From Acidimicrobiia bacterium (lineage in GTDB: Bacteria; Actinomycetota; Acidimicrobiia; IMCC26256; JAOSJM01), in NCBI GenBank assembly GCA_027494165.1, contig JAOSJM010000001.1:1558001-1622000 (forward strand): a stretch of 64,000 nt of DNA, given 5' to 3'. The notes below the pieces were generated by a model that saw only the letters and a list, made by a program, of their open reading frames with translations, was not told the DNA's origin and did not search any database. This document shows positions 1 through 8,642 of this stretch, piece by piece (within the stretch, counting starts at the first letter, position 1; every line of letters starts with the position of its first letter). The position numbers were made by a program, and so were the translations under genes.

Positions 1-195
1 GTTGGAGTCCTGGGTGAAGGTCACGAGGCCGTCCACGTCGTCGGGGCCCAGCCCGGCGTCGGTGAGCGCGGCCAGCACGGCCTCGACGGCGAGCTGGAGC
101 TCGGACCGCCCCGACTCCTTCGAGAACTCGGTCGCCCCGATGCCGGCGATCGCGGCCCGTCCGCGCAGGCCCCGTGCCGGTGCGTTCGCGCTCAC
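1..195 (-). CDS. ltp2: Thiolase-fold lipid-transfer protein, N-terminal part (Ltp2-like)
   Basis: Only the first 65 codons lie in the window; the gene runs off the left edge. They show the thiolase-superfamily N-terminus, with a small glycine-rich strand (AIAGIGATEF) followed by a helix and the LGPDDVDGL segment. The GTG start at 195 overlaps the TGA of the MaoC gene (GTGA), so it is translationally coupled. Position after chsH2-like and chsH1-like genes matches the mycobacterial chsH2-chsH1-ltp2 order, where Ltp2 with the DUF35 part of ChsH2 cleaves the last side-chain piece from a steroid-CoA by retro-aldol reaction. The function is inferred from gene order; another SCP-x-type thiolase is possible. 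Confidence 0.65.
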   Translation of the reverse strand, partial: MSANAPARGLRGRAAIAGIGATEFSKESGRSELQLAVEAVLAALTDAGLGPDDVDGLVTFTQDSN

Positions 196-632
196 GCGGC
201 CGCGCCCCGGGGCAGCGCGAGGCGGACCGTGCCCACGACGTGGTCGCCGAGGCTGTTGGCCCCCCGCACCGCGACGGTCACCATGCCCTCGTCCTCGTCG
301 GTCTCGGTCACCCGCCCGGTGAGGCGCATCGTGTCGTAGGCGTAGTTGGGGGCACCGAGGCGGATGGACACGCTCTTGAGGATCGCCTCGGGACCGGCCC
401 AGTCGGTGACGAACCGGCCCACGAACCCGTTCGTCGTGAGGATGTTCATGAAGATGTCCTTCGACCCCTTCTGGCGGGCCAGGTCGCGGTCGTGGTGGAC
501 GTCCTGGTAGTCGCGGGTGGCGATGGCCGTGGAGACGATCAACGTGGGCGTGAGCTCGATCGGGAACTCCGGCAGCTCCTGGCCGACCTCGACCTCGTCG
601 AAGCGGAGCGTCGTCGCCCGGACCGGGGCCAT
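192..632 (-). CDS. chsH1: MaoC-type hot-dog hydratase subunit (ChsH1-like)
   Basis: A 146-residue single hot-dog protein. The hydratase signature DYQDVHHD lies at residues 41-48, with an Asp-x4-His pair (D41/H46) of the kind used by R-hydratases. The start chosen is ATG at 632, which shares its A with the upstream stop (TGATG); an ATG eight codons earlier would lie inside the preceding gene. Size and place between a two-domain MaoC/DUF35 protein and a thiolase-fold protein match ChsH1, the catalytic subunit of the ChsH1-ChsH2 steroid enoyl-CoA hydratase. The steroid substrate is inferred from synteny and the nearby KstR-type operator. Confidence 0.75.
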   Translation of the reverse strand: MAPVRATTLRFDEVEVGQELPEFPIELTPTLIVSTAIATRDYQDVHHDRDLARQKGSKDIFMNILTTNGFVGRFVTDWAGPEAILKSVSIRLGAPNYAYDTMRLTGRVTETDEDEGMVTVAVRGANSLGDHVVGTVRLALPRGAAA

Positions 633-1660
633 CAGCCCTCTCCTCTCGCCCGCCACTGGGGCAGGATCCGCCCGTCGGCGCGCGGCTCGAACGTCACCTC
701 GACCGGCATCCCCACGGCCACGTCGCCGGGCGCGACGTCGAGCAGGTTGCCGACGATGCGCGTCCCCTCCTCGAGCTCGACGAGGGCGACCACGAAGGGG
801 TGGTCGCGACCGGGCACCGGAGGGTGGTGGTGGACGACGAAGCTGTGGACCTCACCCCGACCGCTCGCCACGACGTGGTCGCGATCGAGGGAGCGGCACA
901 CCGGGCACATCGGCCGGGGCGGGTGGCGGAGCCTCCCGCACGAGGTGCACCGCTGGATGCGCAGCTCGCCCCGGTCGAGGCCCTCCCAGAAGAAGGCCGA
1001 GTCCCGGGGCGGCGACGGGAAGCCGGGCGGCGGGAACCCGGTCCCGGCGGGCTCCCCGGCGGCCTTCCCGCCCTCCGCCTCTGCACCCGCCTCCCGGCCC
1101 GTTCCGGGCCGGAACTTGAGGATCCGGAACCGCATCTCCCCGACGACCTCGCCCGCCTCGTCGCGGTAGGTCTGGAGCGTGGTGAGGAAGTAGCCCTCGC
1201 CGAGGCCGGTCCTCTTGAGGCCCGAGATGGACTCGATCTCGGAGGTGCTCGTGAGCACCGCGCCCAGCCGCAGCGGCGCGTGGTAGGTCTGCTCGCAGTT
1301 CGTCGCCACCACCCCGATGTACCCCGCGTCCTCGAAGAGCCCCATGAGCCGGGCCTGGGGGTCGTCGGGATCCGGGGAGGCCCGGCGCCCCGCGAGCCCC
1401 TGCATGGTCCAGACCTGCAGCGAGGTGGGCGGGGCGACCACACCGCCGAAGACGGTCCCGGCCGCGACCTCCTCGTCGAGGTACACGGGGTTCTCGTCGC
1501 CGAGCGCGTCGGTGAGGTGCCGGATCATCGGCAGGTTGATCGGGTCGCGGGCCCGCAGCGGGCGACCGTACGGCTTGCCGACGAACTCCTGGAGGAGGGC
1601 TTCGAACGCGTCCCGGTCGAGCGCGTCGTCGCCCGCTCCCTGCACCTCGGCGATGCTCAC
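632..1660 (-). CDS. chsH2: Two-domain MaoC-like dehydratase / DUF35 zinc-ribbon OB-fold protein (ChsH2-like)
   Basis: 342 residues. Residues 15-180 form a FAS1/MaoC-like hot-dog domain lacking the hydratase Asp/His signature, as in the non-catalytic half of a heteromeric hydratase. After a Pro/Gly-rich linker (185-220) comes a DUF35 module with zinc-ribbon cysteines at 238, 241, 252 and 255 and an OB fold. This architecture is that of ChsH2, whose N-terminal half pairs with ChsH1 and whose DUF35 half pairs with Ltp2; those two genes follow here with overlapping codons. GTG at 1660 is preceded by a G-rich Shine-Dalgarno. A KstR-type palindrome lies 14 bp upstream. Confidence 0.8.
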   Translation of the reverse strand: MSIAEVQGAGDDALDRDAFEALLQEFVGKPYGRPLRARDPINLPMIRHLTDALGDENPVYLDEEVAAGTVFGGVVAPPTSLQVWTMQGLAGRRASPDPDDPQARLMGLFEDAGYIGVVATNCEQTYHAPLRLGAVLTSTSEIESISGLKRTGLGEGYFLTTLQTYRDEAGEVVGEMRFRILKFRPGTGREAGAEAEGGKAAGEPAGTGFPPPGFPSPPRDSAFFWEGLDRGELRIQRCTSCGRLRHPPRPMCPVCRSLDRDHVVASGRGEVHSFVVHHHPPVPGRDHPFVVALVELEEGTRIVGNLLDVAPGDVAVGMPVEVTFEPRADGRILPQWRARGEG

Positions 1661-1674
1661 CCCACCCCCTGAGA

Positions 1675-1688
1675 GAGAACCGGTTCTA
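1675..1688. promoter_or_regulatory. KstR-type operator in divergent intergenic region
   Basis: GAGAACCGGTTCTA matches TAGAACNNGTTCTA at 11 of the 12 defined positions (first base differs) and sits between the divergent chsH2-like and LLM oxidoreductase genes, so it could control both. The motif is known from the mycobacterial KstR regulon; binding here is inferred. Confidence 0.7.
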
Positions 1689-1742
1689 CTTCGGGGAGCT
1701 AGCATACGGACGTCCCGGAGCGGGCGTCCAGCGGGGAGGATC

Positions 1743-2782
1743 ATGAAGCTCGGCCTGACCCTCGGGTACTGGGGTGCCCGACCGCCCACCGACGCCCTCG
1801 AGAAGGTGCTCGAGGCCGAGAAGCTCGGCTTCGACATCGCCTTCACGGCCGAGGCGTGGGGATCCGACGCCTTCACCCCCCTGGCCTGGTGGGGGTCGCG
1901 CACGTCGACGATCCGGCTCGGGACCTCGGTCGTCCAGATCTCCGCCCGCACGCCGACGGCCACGGCCATGCACGCCCTCACCCTCGACCACCTGTCGGGG
2001 GGCGCATGGTCCTGGGCCTGGGGCTCTCCGGGCCCCAGGTCGTCGAGGGCTGGTACGGCCAGCCGTTCGCCAAGCCGCTGGCGCGGACCCGCGAGTACGT
2101 CGGGATCGTCCGCCGGGTGCTGGCCCGGGAGGCGCCCGTCGAGAGTCCCGGACCCCACCACCCCCTCCCCTACCGCGGGGAGGGATCCGTCGGCCTGGGC
2201 AAGCCGCTGCGCCCGATCGTCCATCCCCTCCGGGCCGACCTGCCGATCTGGATCGGCAGCGAGGGCCCCCGCAACGTCGCCCTCACCGCCGAGATCGCCG
2301 ACGGCTGGCTCCCCATCTACTACTCGCCCCGCGTGGCGGGCATGTACGGGGCCTGGCTGGACGAGGGGTTCGCCCGGCCCGGGGCGCGCCGGACGCGCGA
2401 GACGTTCGAGATCGCGCCCAACTGCCAGGTGGTCGTCACCGACGACGTCGACGCGGCCCTCGACGCCCTCCGGCCCATGGTCGCGTTCTACGTCGGGGGC
2501 ATGGGAGCCCGCGAGATGAACTTCCACAAGGACGTGTTCGCCCGGATGGGCTACGAGCGGGAGGTCGAGGAGATCCAGGACCTCTTCTTCGCCGGCGAGC
2601 GGGACCGGGCGATCGCGGCCGTACCCCGTGAGATGGTGGCCGACATCTCGCTGGTCGGTCCGCCCGCGCGGATCCGCGACGACCTGGCCCGCTGGGAGGA
2701 GGCCGGCGTCACCCACCTCGTGGTCGGGGCGCGCGACCTCGCCCAGATGCGGACGGTCGCCGAGGTCGTGCTCGGGGCCTGA
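1743..2782 (+). CDS. LLM-class F420-dependent oxidoreductase (frameshifted in this sequence)
   Basis: A luciferase-like (TIM-barrel) oxidoreductase of about 346 residues: N-terminal MKLGLTLGYWG strand, the SGPQVVEGWYG segment, then AEIADGW and C-terminal helices. ATG at 1743 follows a strong AGGA site. The frame breaks in the G run at 1997-2002 (six G where seven restore LSGGRMVLGLGLSG), so the second half reads in another frame; a sequencing error is the simplest explanation. It diverges from the chsH2-like operon across a KstR-type site. A related F420-dependent gene (Rv3520c) neighbours ltp genes in M. tuberculosis. The reaction, probably redox on a catabolic intermediate, is unknown. Confidence 0.85.
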
Positions 2783-2789
2783 CCCCCGT

Positions 2790-4282
2790 TCACTCGCGTC
2801 CGGCCGCCGCGACGAGCGCCTCGTGCTCCGCGACCCGGGCGGCCTGGTGCTCCCGCGTGGCGGCGCGGCCGGGCAGGAAGAGCGCCAGCCCCAGGGTGCC
2901 CGCCATGATGACCAGCGAGACGGCGAACACGCCGTTGTAGGCGGCCTGCCCGTCGGCCAGGTCACCCGGTCCCATCCCGTAGGGCGCGACCGCGCCGAGC
3001 CGGGCCACGACGAGAGCGGCGAACGCGGCCGTCCCCAGCGCCGAGGCGAGCTGGTTGCCCATCGCCCGCACGGCCGTGCCCTGGGAGACCAGGCGGGCGG
3101 GCAGGGCGTTGAGCGCGCTCACGTTGAGGGGCGTGAGCGCGAACCCGGTCCCGACCCCGGCCACGAGGAGGGCGACGACGATCTCCGTCTCGGATGTCGA
3201 CGGCTCGAGGCCGGCGAGCATCCACGTGGCCACGAGCGTGAACGCCACCCCGATCGTCACGGGCGCACGCGCCCCGACCCGATCGGCCAGCCAGCCCCCG
3301 ATCGGCATGGTCACCGCCACCCCCAGCGCGGCGGGGGCGAGGAGCAGACCCACGTCGAGGGCGCTCATCCCCCGGACCACCTGGAGCTCGACCGGGAGGA
3401 AGACGACCCGGGCGAACATGGTGACGGTGTTGAGGCCCATGAGGACGAAGGTGAGGCTGAACCCGGGCGCCGCGAACATGCGGAAGTCGATGATCGGATC
3501 GGCGGAGCGGAGCGAGCGGACGACGAGCCAGGCGAGGACGAGGAAGCTCCCGGAGGCGGTCCCGATCGTGGCGGCCGAGCCCCACCCCCACTCCCCCGCC
3601 TGGCGCGAGACCATCACCAGCCCGATCATCGAGACCGAGCCCATGGTCCAGCCCCGCCAGTCGAGCGGCCGGGCCTCCCGGTACCCGATGTCGCGGAGCA
3701 GCCTGAGGCCGAGCACGAGCGCGACGGCGCCGATCGGCAGGTTGGCCAGGAAGATCCAGCGCCAGGTGGCGTGGGTCACGAGCCAGCCACCGGCCGGGGG
3801 TCCGAGGGCGGGCGCCGCCATGAGCGCGATCCCCTGGATGCCCAGGGCCGTCCCCGCCGGTGGGGCGGGAAGAGCTCGTAGACCATCGCCATCCCGACCG
3901 GCATCATCACGCCCCCGCCGGCGCCCTGGACCACCCGCGCGACCACGAGCACCGGCCGGGTCGGCGCGAAGCCCGACAGGGCCGAGCCGAGCACGAACAG
4001 GCCCAGCGCGGCCAGGTAGACGTTCCGGCGCCCGAAGCGGTCCGCCATCCAGCCCGTGGCGGGCTGCGTCGCGGCCACGGCCACGAGGTAGGTGATGAGC
4101 ACCCAGTCGATGCTCAGGCCGGGGGCGTCGTCGAGGTCCTCGGCGATCCGCGGGAGCGCGACGCCCAGGACGGTCGTGTCCAACACGACCATGTACGTCG
4201 CCACGAGCACGATGCCCATGACCACCCACGGGTAGCGACCCAGGCCGTCCCGCGCGCCCCGATCGCCCGGACCGCCGTCCAC
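2790..4282 (-). CDS. MFS drug-exporter-type transporter, DHA2 / EmrB-QacA family (frameshifted)
   Basis: About 497 residues with roughly 14 membrane segments. The first segment carries TYMVVLDTTVLGVALP, and motif WMADRFGRRN in loop 2-3 is the MFS signature. Start GTG at 4282 is preceded by AGGAGG with a 6-base gap; the next ATG is 33 codons in. The frame breaks at the four-base run 3852-3855; one more base restores the reading through PHRRGTALGIQG. It is the last gene of the operon with two ABC permeases and a binding lipoprotein, 19 bp after the latter. Export of a toxic intermediate or lipid is possible; the substrate is unknown. Confidence 0.85.
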
Positions 4283-4301
4283 GGGGGACCTCCTCCCCCT
4301 G

Positions 4302-5929
4302 CTACTCCGCGAGGAACACGCCGGCGGGGTCGAACTCACCTCCGGGGAGCGCGACCAGGCCGTGCACGTCGTCGCCCATCACCCAGCCCCACGGGGACGC
4401 GGCGTACTCGAAGACCGGGACGTCTTCGGCCAGCAGCCGCTGCACGGTGGCGTAGGCCTCGGCGCGCTCGGACGGGTCGGTGCTCGTTCGGCCCCGGTCG
4501 AGGGCCTCGTCCATCTCGGGGTTCGAGTAGGCGACGTAGTTGCTCGCGCTCTCCGAGTGGAACGTGCCGTAGTACACGATGTCGGGGTCGGAGGTCTCCA
4601 CCCCCATGCTGAAGCACGCCGCGGTGTAGTTCTTCTCGAAGAGGTCGAGGACCAGCGACATCTGGTCGGAGATGTCGAGCTCGACCTCGAAGCCCACCTG
4701 CTCCCACATCTGCTCGGCCAGCTCGGAGAGCTTCAGTCGGGAGGGCTCCGTGTAGCACGAGAAGGTGAACGCCACCGGCCCGCCCCGCTCGGCCGCCACC
4801 TCTTCGAGGAGGGCACGGGCCGCGTCGGGGTCGGAGCGGGGGAAGTCGACGTCGGTGGCGAAGAAGGGCGAGGACGCGACGAGGAAGTGGCCCTCGGTCG
4901 GGGCGGCGCCGTCGAAGATCACGTCGTCGAGCGCGTCGGTGTCGAGCGCGAGGGCCAGGGCCCGGCGCACCCGCACGTCGTCCATGGGCGCCGCCGAGGT
5001 GTTGATGTGGATCGTGTTGGCGTGGCCCGGGCTCTGGGTGCTCTTCACCTCGGGTGCGTCGGCTGCCTCGGCCAGCGTGTCGCCCCGGATGGACTGGGCC
5101 GCCTGGATCTCGCCCTTCTCGACGCTCGCCTGGCGGACGGCGTCGTCGACGATGACCCGGAACACGATGCGGTCGAGGTAGGGCTTGCCCTCCTGCCAGT
5201 ACGCGTCGTTGCGCACGACGGTCGTGTGGTCCCCGGGCACGCGCTCCGTGAGCTGGAACGGGCCGGTCCCCACCGGCTGGTCGTTGGCCGTCCCCGCGGC
5301 GATGGCCGCGGGGCTCGCCATCAGGCCGAGCGGACCGTTGGCGAGCACCTCGGGGAAGGCGGGCCAGGGGAACGCCAGGACGATCCGGACGGTGGCCGGG
5401 TCCACGACCTCCACCGACTCGATGTGCCTGGCGTTGGCGATGGACCGGGACCGCTGGGCCGGGTCGCGGTGGCGTTCGAGGTTGACCTTCACGGCCGGCG
5501 CGTCGAACGGGGTGCCGTCGTGGAACCGCACCCCCGACCGCAGGGTCAGGGTCCAGGTCTGCTGGTCCTCGCTCTCGATCGACTCGGCGAGGTACGGCTC
5601 GACCTCCCCCTCGGGGGAGAGGATCACCAGGGGGTCGTAGATCGCGTGGGCGATGTGCGCGTCGGTGACGCCGCCCACGAACGTCGCCGGCTCCATCCCG
5701 AAGGCGTCGAAGATGGTGCCGACCACGAGCTCGCCGCCGTAGCTCGGCTCCGCCACGGCCTCGGTCGTGGTGGGCGCCGCGTCCCCGGTCGTGGCGGTGG
5801 CCGCACCACCCCCGCCCCGTCGCCGTCGTCGTCGCCGCAGGCCCCGGCGGCGAGCACGAGGAGCAGCGCGATCACGAGGGTCGGGAGGGCACGTCGGGGG
5901 CCGTGGCGGCCCGGAAGGTGTGCGCGCAT
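4302..5929 (-). CDS. ABC transporter substrate-binding lipoprotein, family 5 (DppA/OppA type; frameshifted)
   Basis: About 542 residues. The N-terminus has an Arg-rich stretch, a hydrophobic core and the lipobox LAAGAC, then a Gly/Asp/Thr-rich linker, so it is exported and lipid-anchored. The mature part has the SBP_bac_5 pattern: GGELVVGTIFD, then SGVRFHDGTPFDA and VGTGPFQL. ATG at 5929 follows GGAGG. The frame breaks in the linker at the C run 5809-5813 (five where six restore it). It is closely related to the lipoprotein at 17627-19273. The family binds oligopeptides and other ligands; lying downstream of a KstR-type site, its ligand may be a steroid-like compound (inference). Confidence 0.88.
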
Positions 5930-5964
5930 GGTTCCTCCAGGGGCTCGGGGGCGACGGGGGCCGC

Positions 5965-6800
5965 TCACAGCGACCCCTCCTTCACGTCGAGGACCTCGCG
6001 CAGGCGGTCGCCGGCGAGGTTGAAGGCCAGCACGGTGAGGAACAGCACCATCGCCGGCATGAACACGATGTGGGGCGCCTCCTGCAGGTCCTGGCGACCC
6101 CCGGCGATGATGTTCCCCAGGTCGGGGTGGTGGCCGGCACGCTCATGCCGAGGAAGCTCAGGGACCCCTCGGCCACGATCGCCACCGCCACGACGATCAG
6201 CGAGAAGGCCATGAGGGGCAGGGCGACGTTGGGGAGGATCTCCCTCACGATGATCCGGAGGTGGCCGGCCCCCGTGGCCCGGGCGGCGAGGACGAACTCG
6301 CGCTGGGCGTGGGCCAGCGTGTTGGCCCGGCCCAGGCGCATGAAGACCGGGACGGTGACCACGCCGATGGCGACGACGATGTTCCGGAGGTTCTGCCCGA
6401 GGAAGGTCGTGAGCGAGAGCAGCAGGACCAGGGCGGGGAACGCCAGCATCGCGTCGGCGAACGTCATGATCACCGACTCGGTCCGCCGCCGGAAGTAGCC
6501 GGCCACCAGGCCGAGGGCCCCGCCGGCCACGAACCCGATGGCCACCGAGCAGAGGCCGACGGCCAGGGAGACCCGGGTGCCCCAGACGATCCGGGCCAGG
6601 AGGTCCCGCCCGAGGGCGTCGGTGCCGAGCAGGTGGTCGGCGCTCGGGCCGCGGGCCAGGGCGGTGAAGTCGCTCCGGTTGGGGTCGTCGAGGGGCAGGA
6701 TCGGGGCGAGCAGCCCGGCCAGCCCGACCGCGGTCACCCAGGCGGCGCCCAGCCAGAAGAGCGGCCCGAGCCGGCGGGCGAGAGGCCGGGGCTCAGACAT
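5965..6800 (-). CDS. ABC transporter permease, DppC type (frameshifted near C-terminus)
   Basis: About 278 residues, with one N-terminal membrane helix followed by the BPD_transp_1 domain. LLGTDALGRDLLARI near residue 58 is characteristic of DppC/OppC permeases, and the EAA loop lies at RATGAGHLRIIVREILPN. The frame breaks at the C run 6115-6118; adding one base gives PTWGNIIAGG and a normal C-terminus ending EVLDVKEGSL. ATG at 6800 overlaps the DppB-type gene by 8 bp, so the two are coupled. Its partners are that permease and the lipoprotein that follows. No ATPase gene of this transporter is present in the window. Confidence 0.88.
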
Positions 6801-7743
6801 CGGCGTGGTGCCTCGTCCTCGGGTCGAGGACCTCGTAGAGGGTGTCGACGACCAGGTTCACGAGCACGTACCCGACGACGATGAAGAGCATCGCCCCCTG
6901 GAGCATCATCAGGTCGCGCGACAGGATCGAGTCGATGAGCAGGAGCCCGATCCCGGGGAGACCGAACAGGTACTCGACGATCACCGCCCCGCTGATGAGC
7001 TGGCCGACGTTCAGGCCGGCCAGGGTGAGCAGGGAGAACGACGACGGCCGGAGCGCGTGACCGAACAGGATGCGGGGCGTCGACACCCCCTTCGACCGGG
7101 CCAGGACGACGAAGTCCTCCTGGAGCGTCGCCACCATGTCGCTGCGGAGGATCCGTGAGTAGACGGCGACCTGGAGGAGCCCCAGCGTGGCCGCGGGCAG
7201 GACGAGCGACCGGAGGTTCCCCCACGGGTCCGCCGTGAGGCGCGTGTAGCCCGAGATCTGGAGCCAGCCCAGGCGGACCGGGAAGAGGTAGATCAGCAGG
7301 AGCCCGAGGACGAAGCCGGGCACGGCGATGGTGGCGAACGCCGTCGCCGACCAGAGGCGGTCGAGGACGCTCCCGGCCCGGTACGCGGTCAGGACGCCGA
7401 CGGGGATCGCGAGGACGAGCGCGAACACCTGCGCGAGGAACATGAGCTCGAGCGAGACCGGGAACCGCTGGCCCAGCGCCTCGGTGACGCTCTGCCCGGT
7501 CCGGTACGACTCGCCGAGGTCGCCCTGCACCACCCGGCCCAGCCACGCCAGGTAGGAGACGAGGATCGGCTCGTCGAGCCCCATCTCGTCCCGCAGGTGC
7601 TCGACCTGCTCCTCGGGCGCCTCGGGCCCGAGGAACGAGCGGGCCGGGTCGCCGGGGAGCAGCCGGACCATCGAGAAGGTCGCGAACGTCACGATGACGA
7701 GGACCGGCACCAGCCGGATCAGCCTCGAACGCAGCCCTCGCAC
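6793..7743 (-). CDS. ABC transporter permease, DppB type
   Basis: 316 residues of the DppB/OppB family: an N-terminal helix with FATFSMVRLLPGDPA, a periplasmic loop, then five membrane helices with the EAA loop at RSKGVSTPRILFGHALRP. The start chosen is GTG at 7743, preceded by AGGAG at a 5-base gap; an ATG 14 codons upstream has no ribosome site and would put an Arg-rich extension before the first helix. It is the first gene of the operon running to the MFS exporter, and a KstR-type TGCAACGCGTTTCA site lies 38 bp upstream. It would form the membrane channel with the DppC-type partner. Confidence 0.9.
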   Translation of the reverse strand: MRGLRSRLIRLVPVLVIVTFATFSMVRLLPGDPARSFLGPEAPEEQVEHLRDEMGLDEPILVSYLAWLGRVVQGDLGESYRTGQSVTEALGQRFPVSLELMFLAQVFALVLAIPVGVLTAYRAGSVLDRLWSATAFATIAVPGFVLGLLLIYLFPVRLGWLQISGYTRLTADPWGNLRSLVLPAATLGLLQVAVYSRILRSDMVATLQEDFVVLARSKGVSTPRILFGHALRPSSFSLLTLAGLNVGQLISGAVIVEYLFGLPGIGLLLIDSILSRDLMMLQGAMLFIVVGYVLVNLVVDTLYEVLDPRTRHHADV

Positions 7744-7780
7744 CGCGGCTCCTCGGGTCCGCCGTCCCGCGACCCCATTC

Positions 7781-7794
7781 TGCAACGCGTTTCA
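7781..7794. promoter_or_regulatory. Candidate KstR-type operator upstream of ABC permease operon
   Basis: TGCAACGCGTTTCA fits the loose KstR core TnnAACnnGTTnnA exactly but lacks the outer AG/CT bases seen at the other sites. It lies 38 bp upstream of the GTG of the DppB-type gene, where a promoter would be. It is weaker than the other sites in the window. Confidence 0.45.
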
Positions 7795-7850
7795 GTTGGG
7801 CCACAAGGGACGCGCGACGATCGACGCGGAGGGTCGACGAGTGGGCGCGC

Positions 7851-8466
7851 CTAGGAGCTCCGGCGGCCGTCGGATCCGGGCAGGTGGCACGGCAGGATCA
7901 GCCGCGTCGTCCGCTCGAGCGCGTCGGCCATCTCCGCCATGTCGAACCGGCCGCGCGCCCACTGCAGGAGCAGCGAGTTCCAGACGTGCCGGATGACGTC
8001 GATGAAGTCCTCGCGCACCTGCGGGTCGAGGTCGTCGAGGAGCGGCACGACGATCGCCCGCAGGTTGTCCCCGACCTCGTTCATCGACTCCGCGACCCCG
8101 GGGTCGGTGCCCCCATCGCCGTGACGACGGCGCTCGTGAGGCGGGGCTGGCGCTCGAGGTTGCGGGACATGCGCCGGAGCGCCTCGACGACCTGCTCGGT
8201 GGGGGTGTCACCCGTGGGCCGCCGCTGCTCGAGCCGCTCGACGAGCTGGCTGGTCCAGGCGGCCATGCCCGCCGTGAGCAGGTGGTCCTTGGAGGTGAAG
8301 TAGCGGTACAGCGTGCCCAGCGCGACGTCGGCCATCGCCGCGACCTCGCGGATCTGGACCGCCTCGTAGCCCCCTCGGCGGCCAGGGCGAGGGCGGCCTG
8401 GATGATCCTGCGGCGCCGCTCCCGCTGCTTGGGCGTCAGCGCGTCGACGCTCGCCGTCTCGATCAC
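7851..8466 (-). CDS. kstR: TetR-family repressor resembling KstR (two frameshifts)
   Basis: About 205 residues after correction. The N-terminal segment LTPKQRERRRRIIQAALAL, then EGGYEAVQIREVAAMADVA and LGTLYRYFTSKDHLL, closely resembles the DNA-binding domain of mycobacterial KstR, the cholesterol-catabolism repressor that responds to steroid-CoA thioesters. The start is GTG at 8466 with GGAGG upstream. The frame breaks at C runs 8370-8374 and 8110-8114; one added base in each restores a full TetR protein. A KstR-type palindrome lies about 145 bp upstream, consistent with autoregulation as in mycobacteria. The two breaks look like sequence errors, but a truly inactive repressor cannot be excluded. 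Confidence 0.8.
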
Positions 8467-8533
8467 GCCGTCCTCCCGCCCTCCGCGAGCCCTGCCGGGG
8501 CCGGCCCCACGCTGTCCGTCACCGATCCACCAC

Positions 8534-8562
8534 TCCCACGTCTCCCACGTCGATCCCACGTC
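8534..8562. repeat. Three direct copies of TCCCACGTC upstream of kstR-like gene
   Basis: TCCCACGTC occurs at 8534-8542, 8543-8551 and 8554-8562, in the 176-bp gap between the repressor start and the preceding thiolase gene. They could be protein-binding repeats or a leader element; nothing else in the gap explains them. Confidence 0.5.
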
Positions 8563-8609
8563 CGCGCGCCGTCCACGCCACGATCTCACGGGGCGCGCGC
8601 GACGCTAAC

Positions 8610-8623
8610 ATGAACCGGTTCTC
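8610..8623. promoter_or_regulatory. KstR-type operator upstream of kstR-like gene
   Basis: ATGAACCGGTTCTC keeps the central GAAC-CG-GTTCT of the palindrome but differs at three outer positions. It lies between the stop of the thiolase-fold gene at 8643 and the divergence-free upstream region of the repressor, suggesting autorepression. Confidence 0.5.
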
Positions 8624-8642
8624 GTTCCCGGACACGGCGTCC

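Noticed and set aside
1743..2782. Calling the frameshifted genes pseudogenes
   Set aside because: Each has a single-base break in a short run, otherwise full conserved domains, and the breaks occur in unrelated genes; consensus error fits better than decay.
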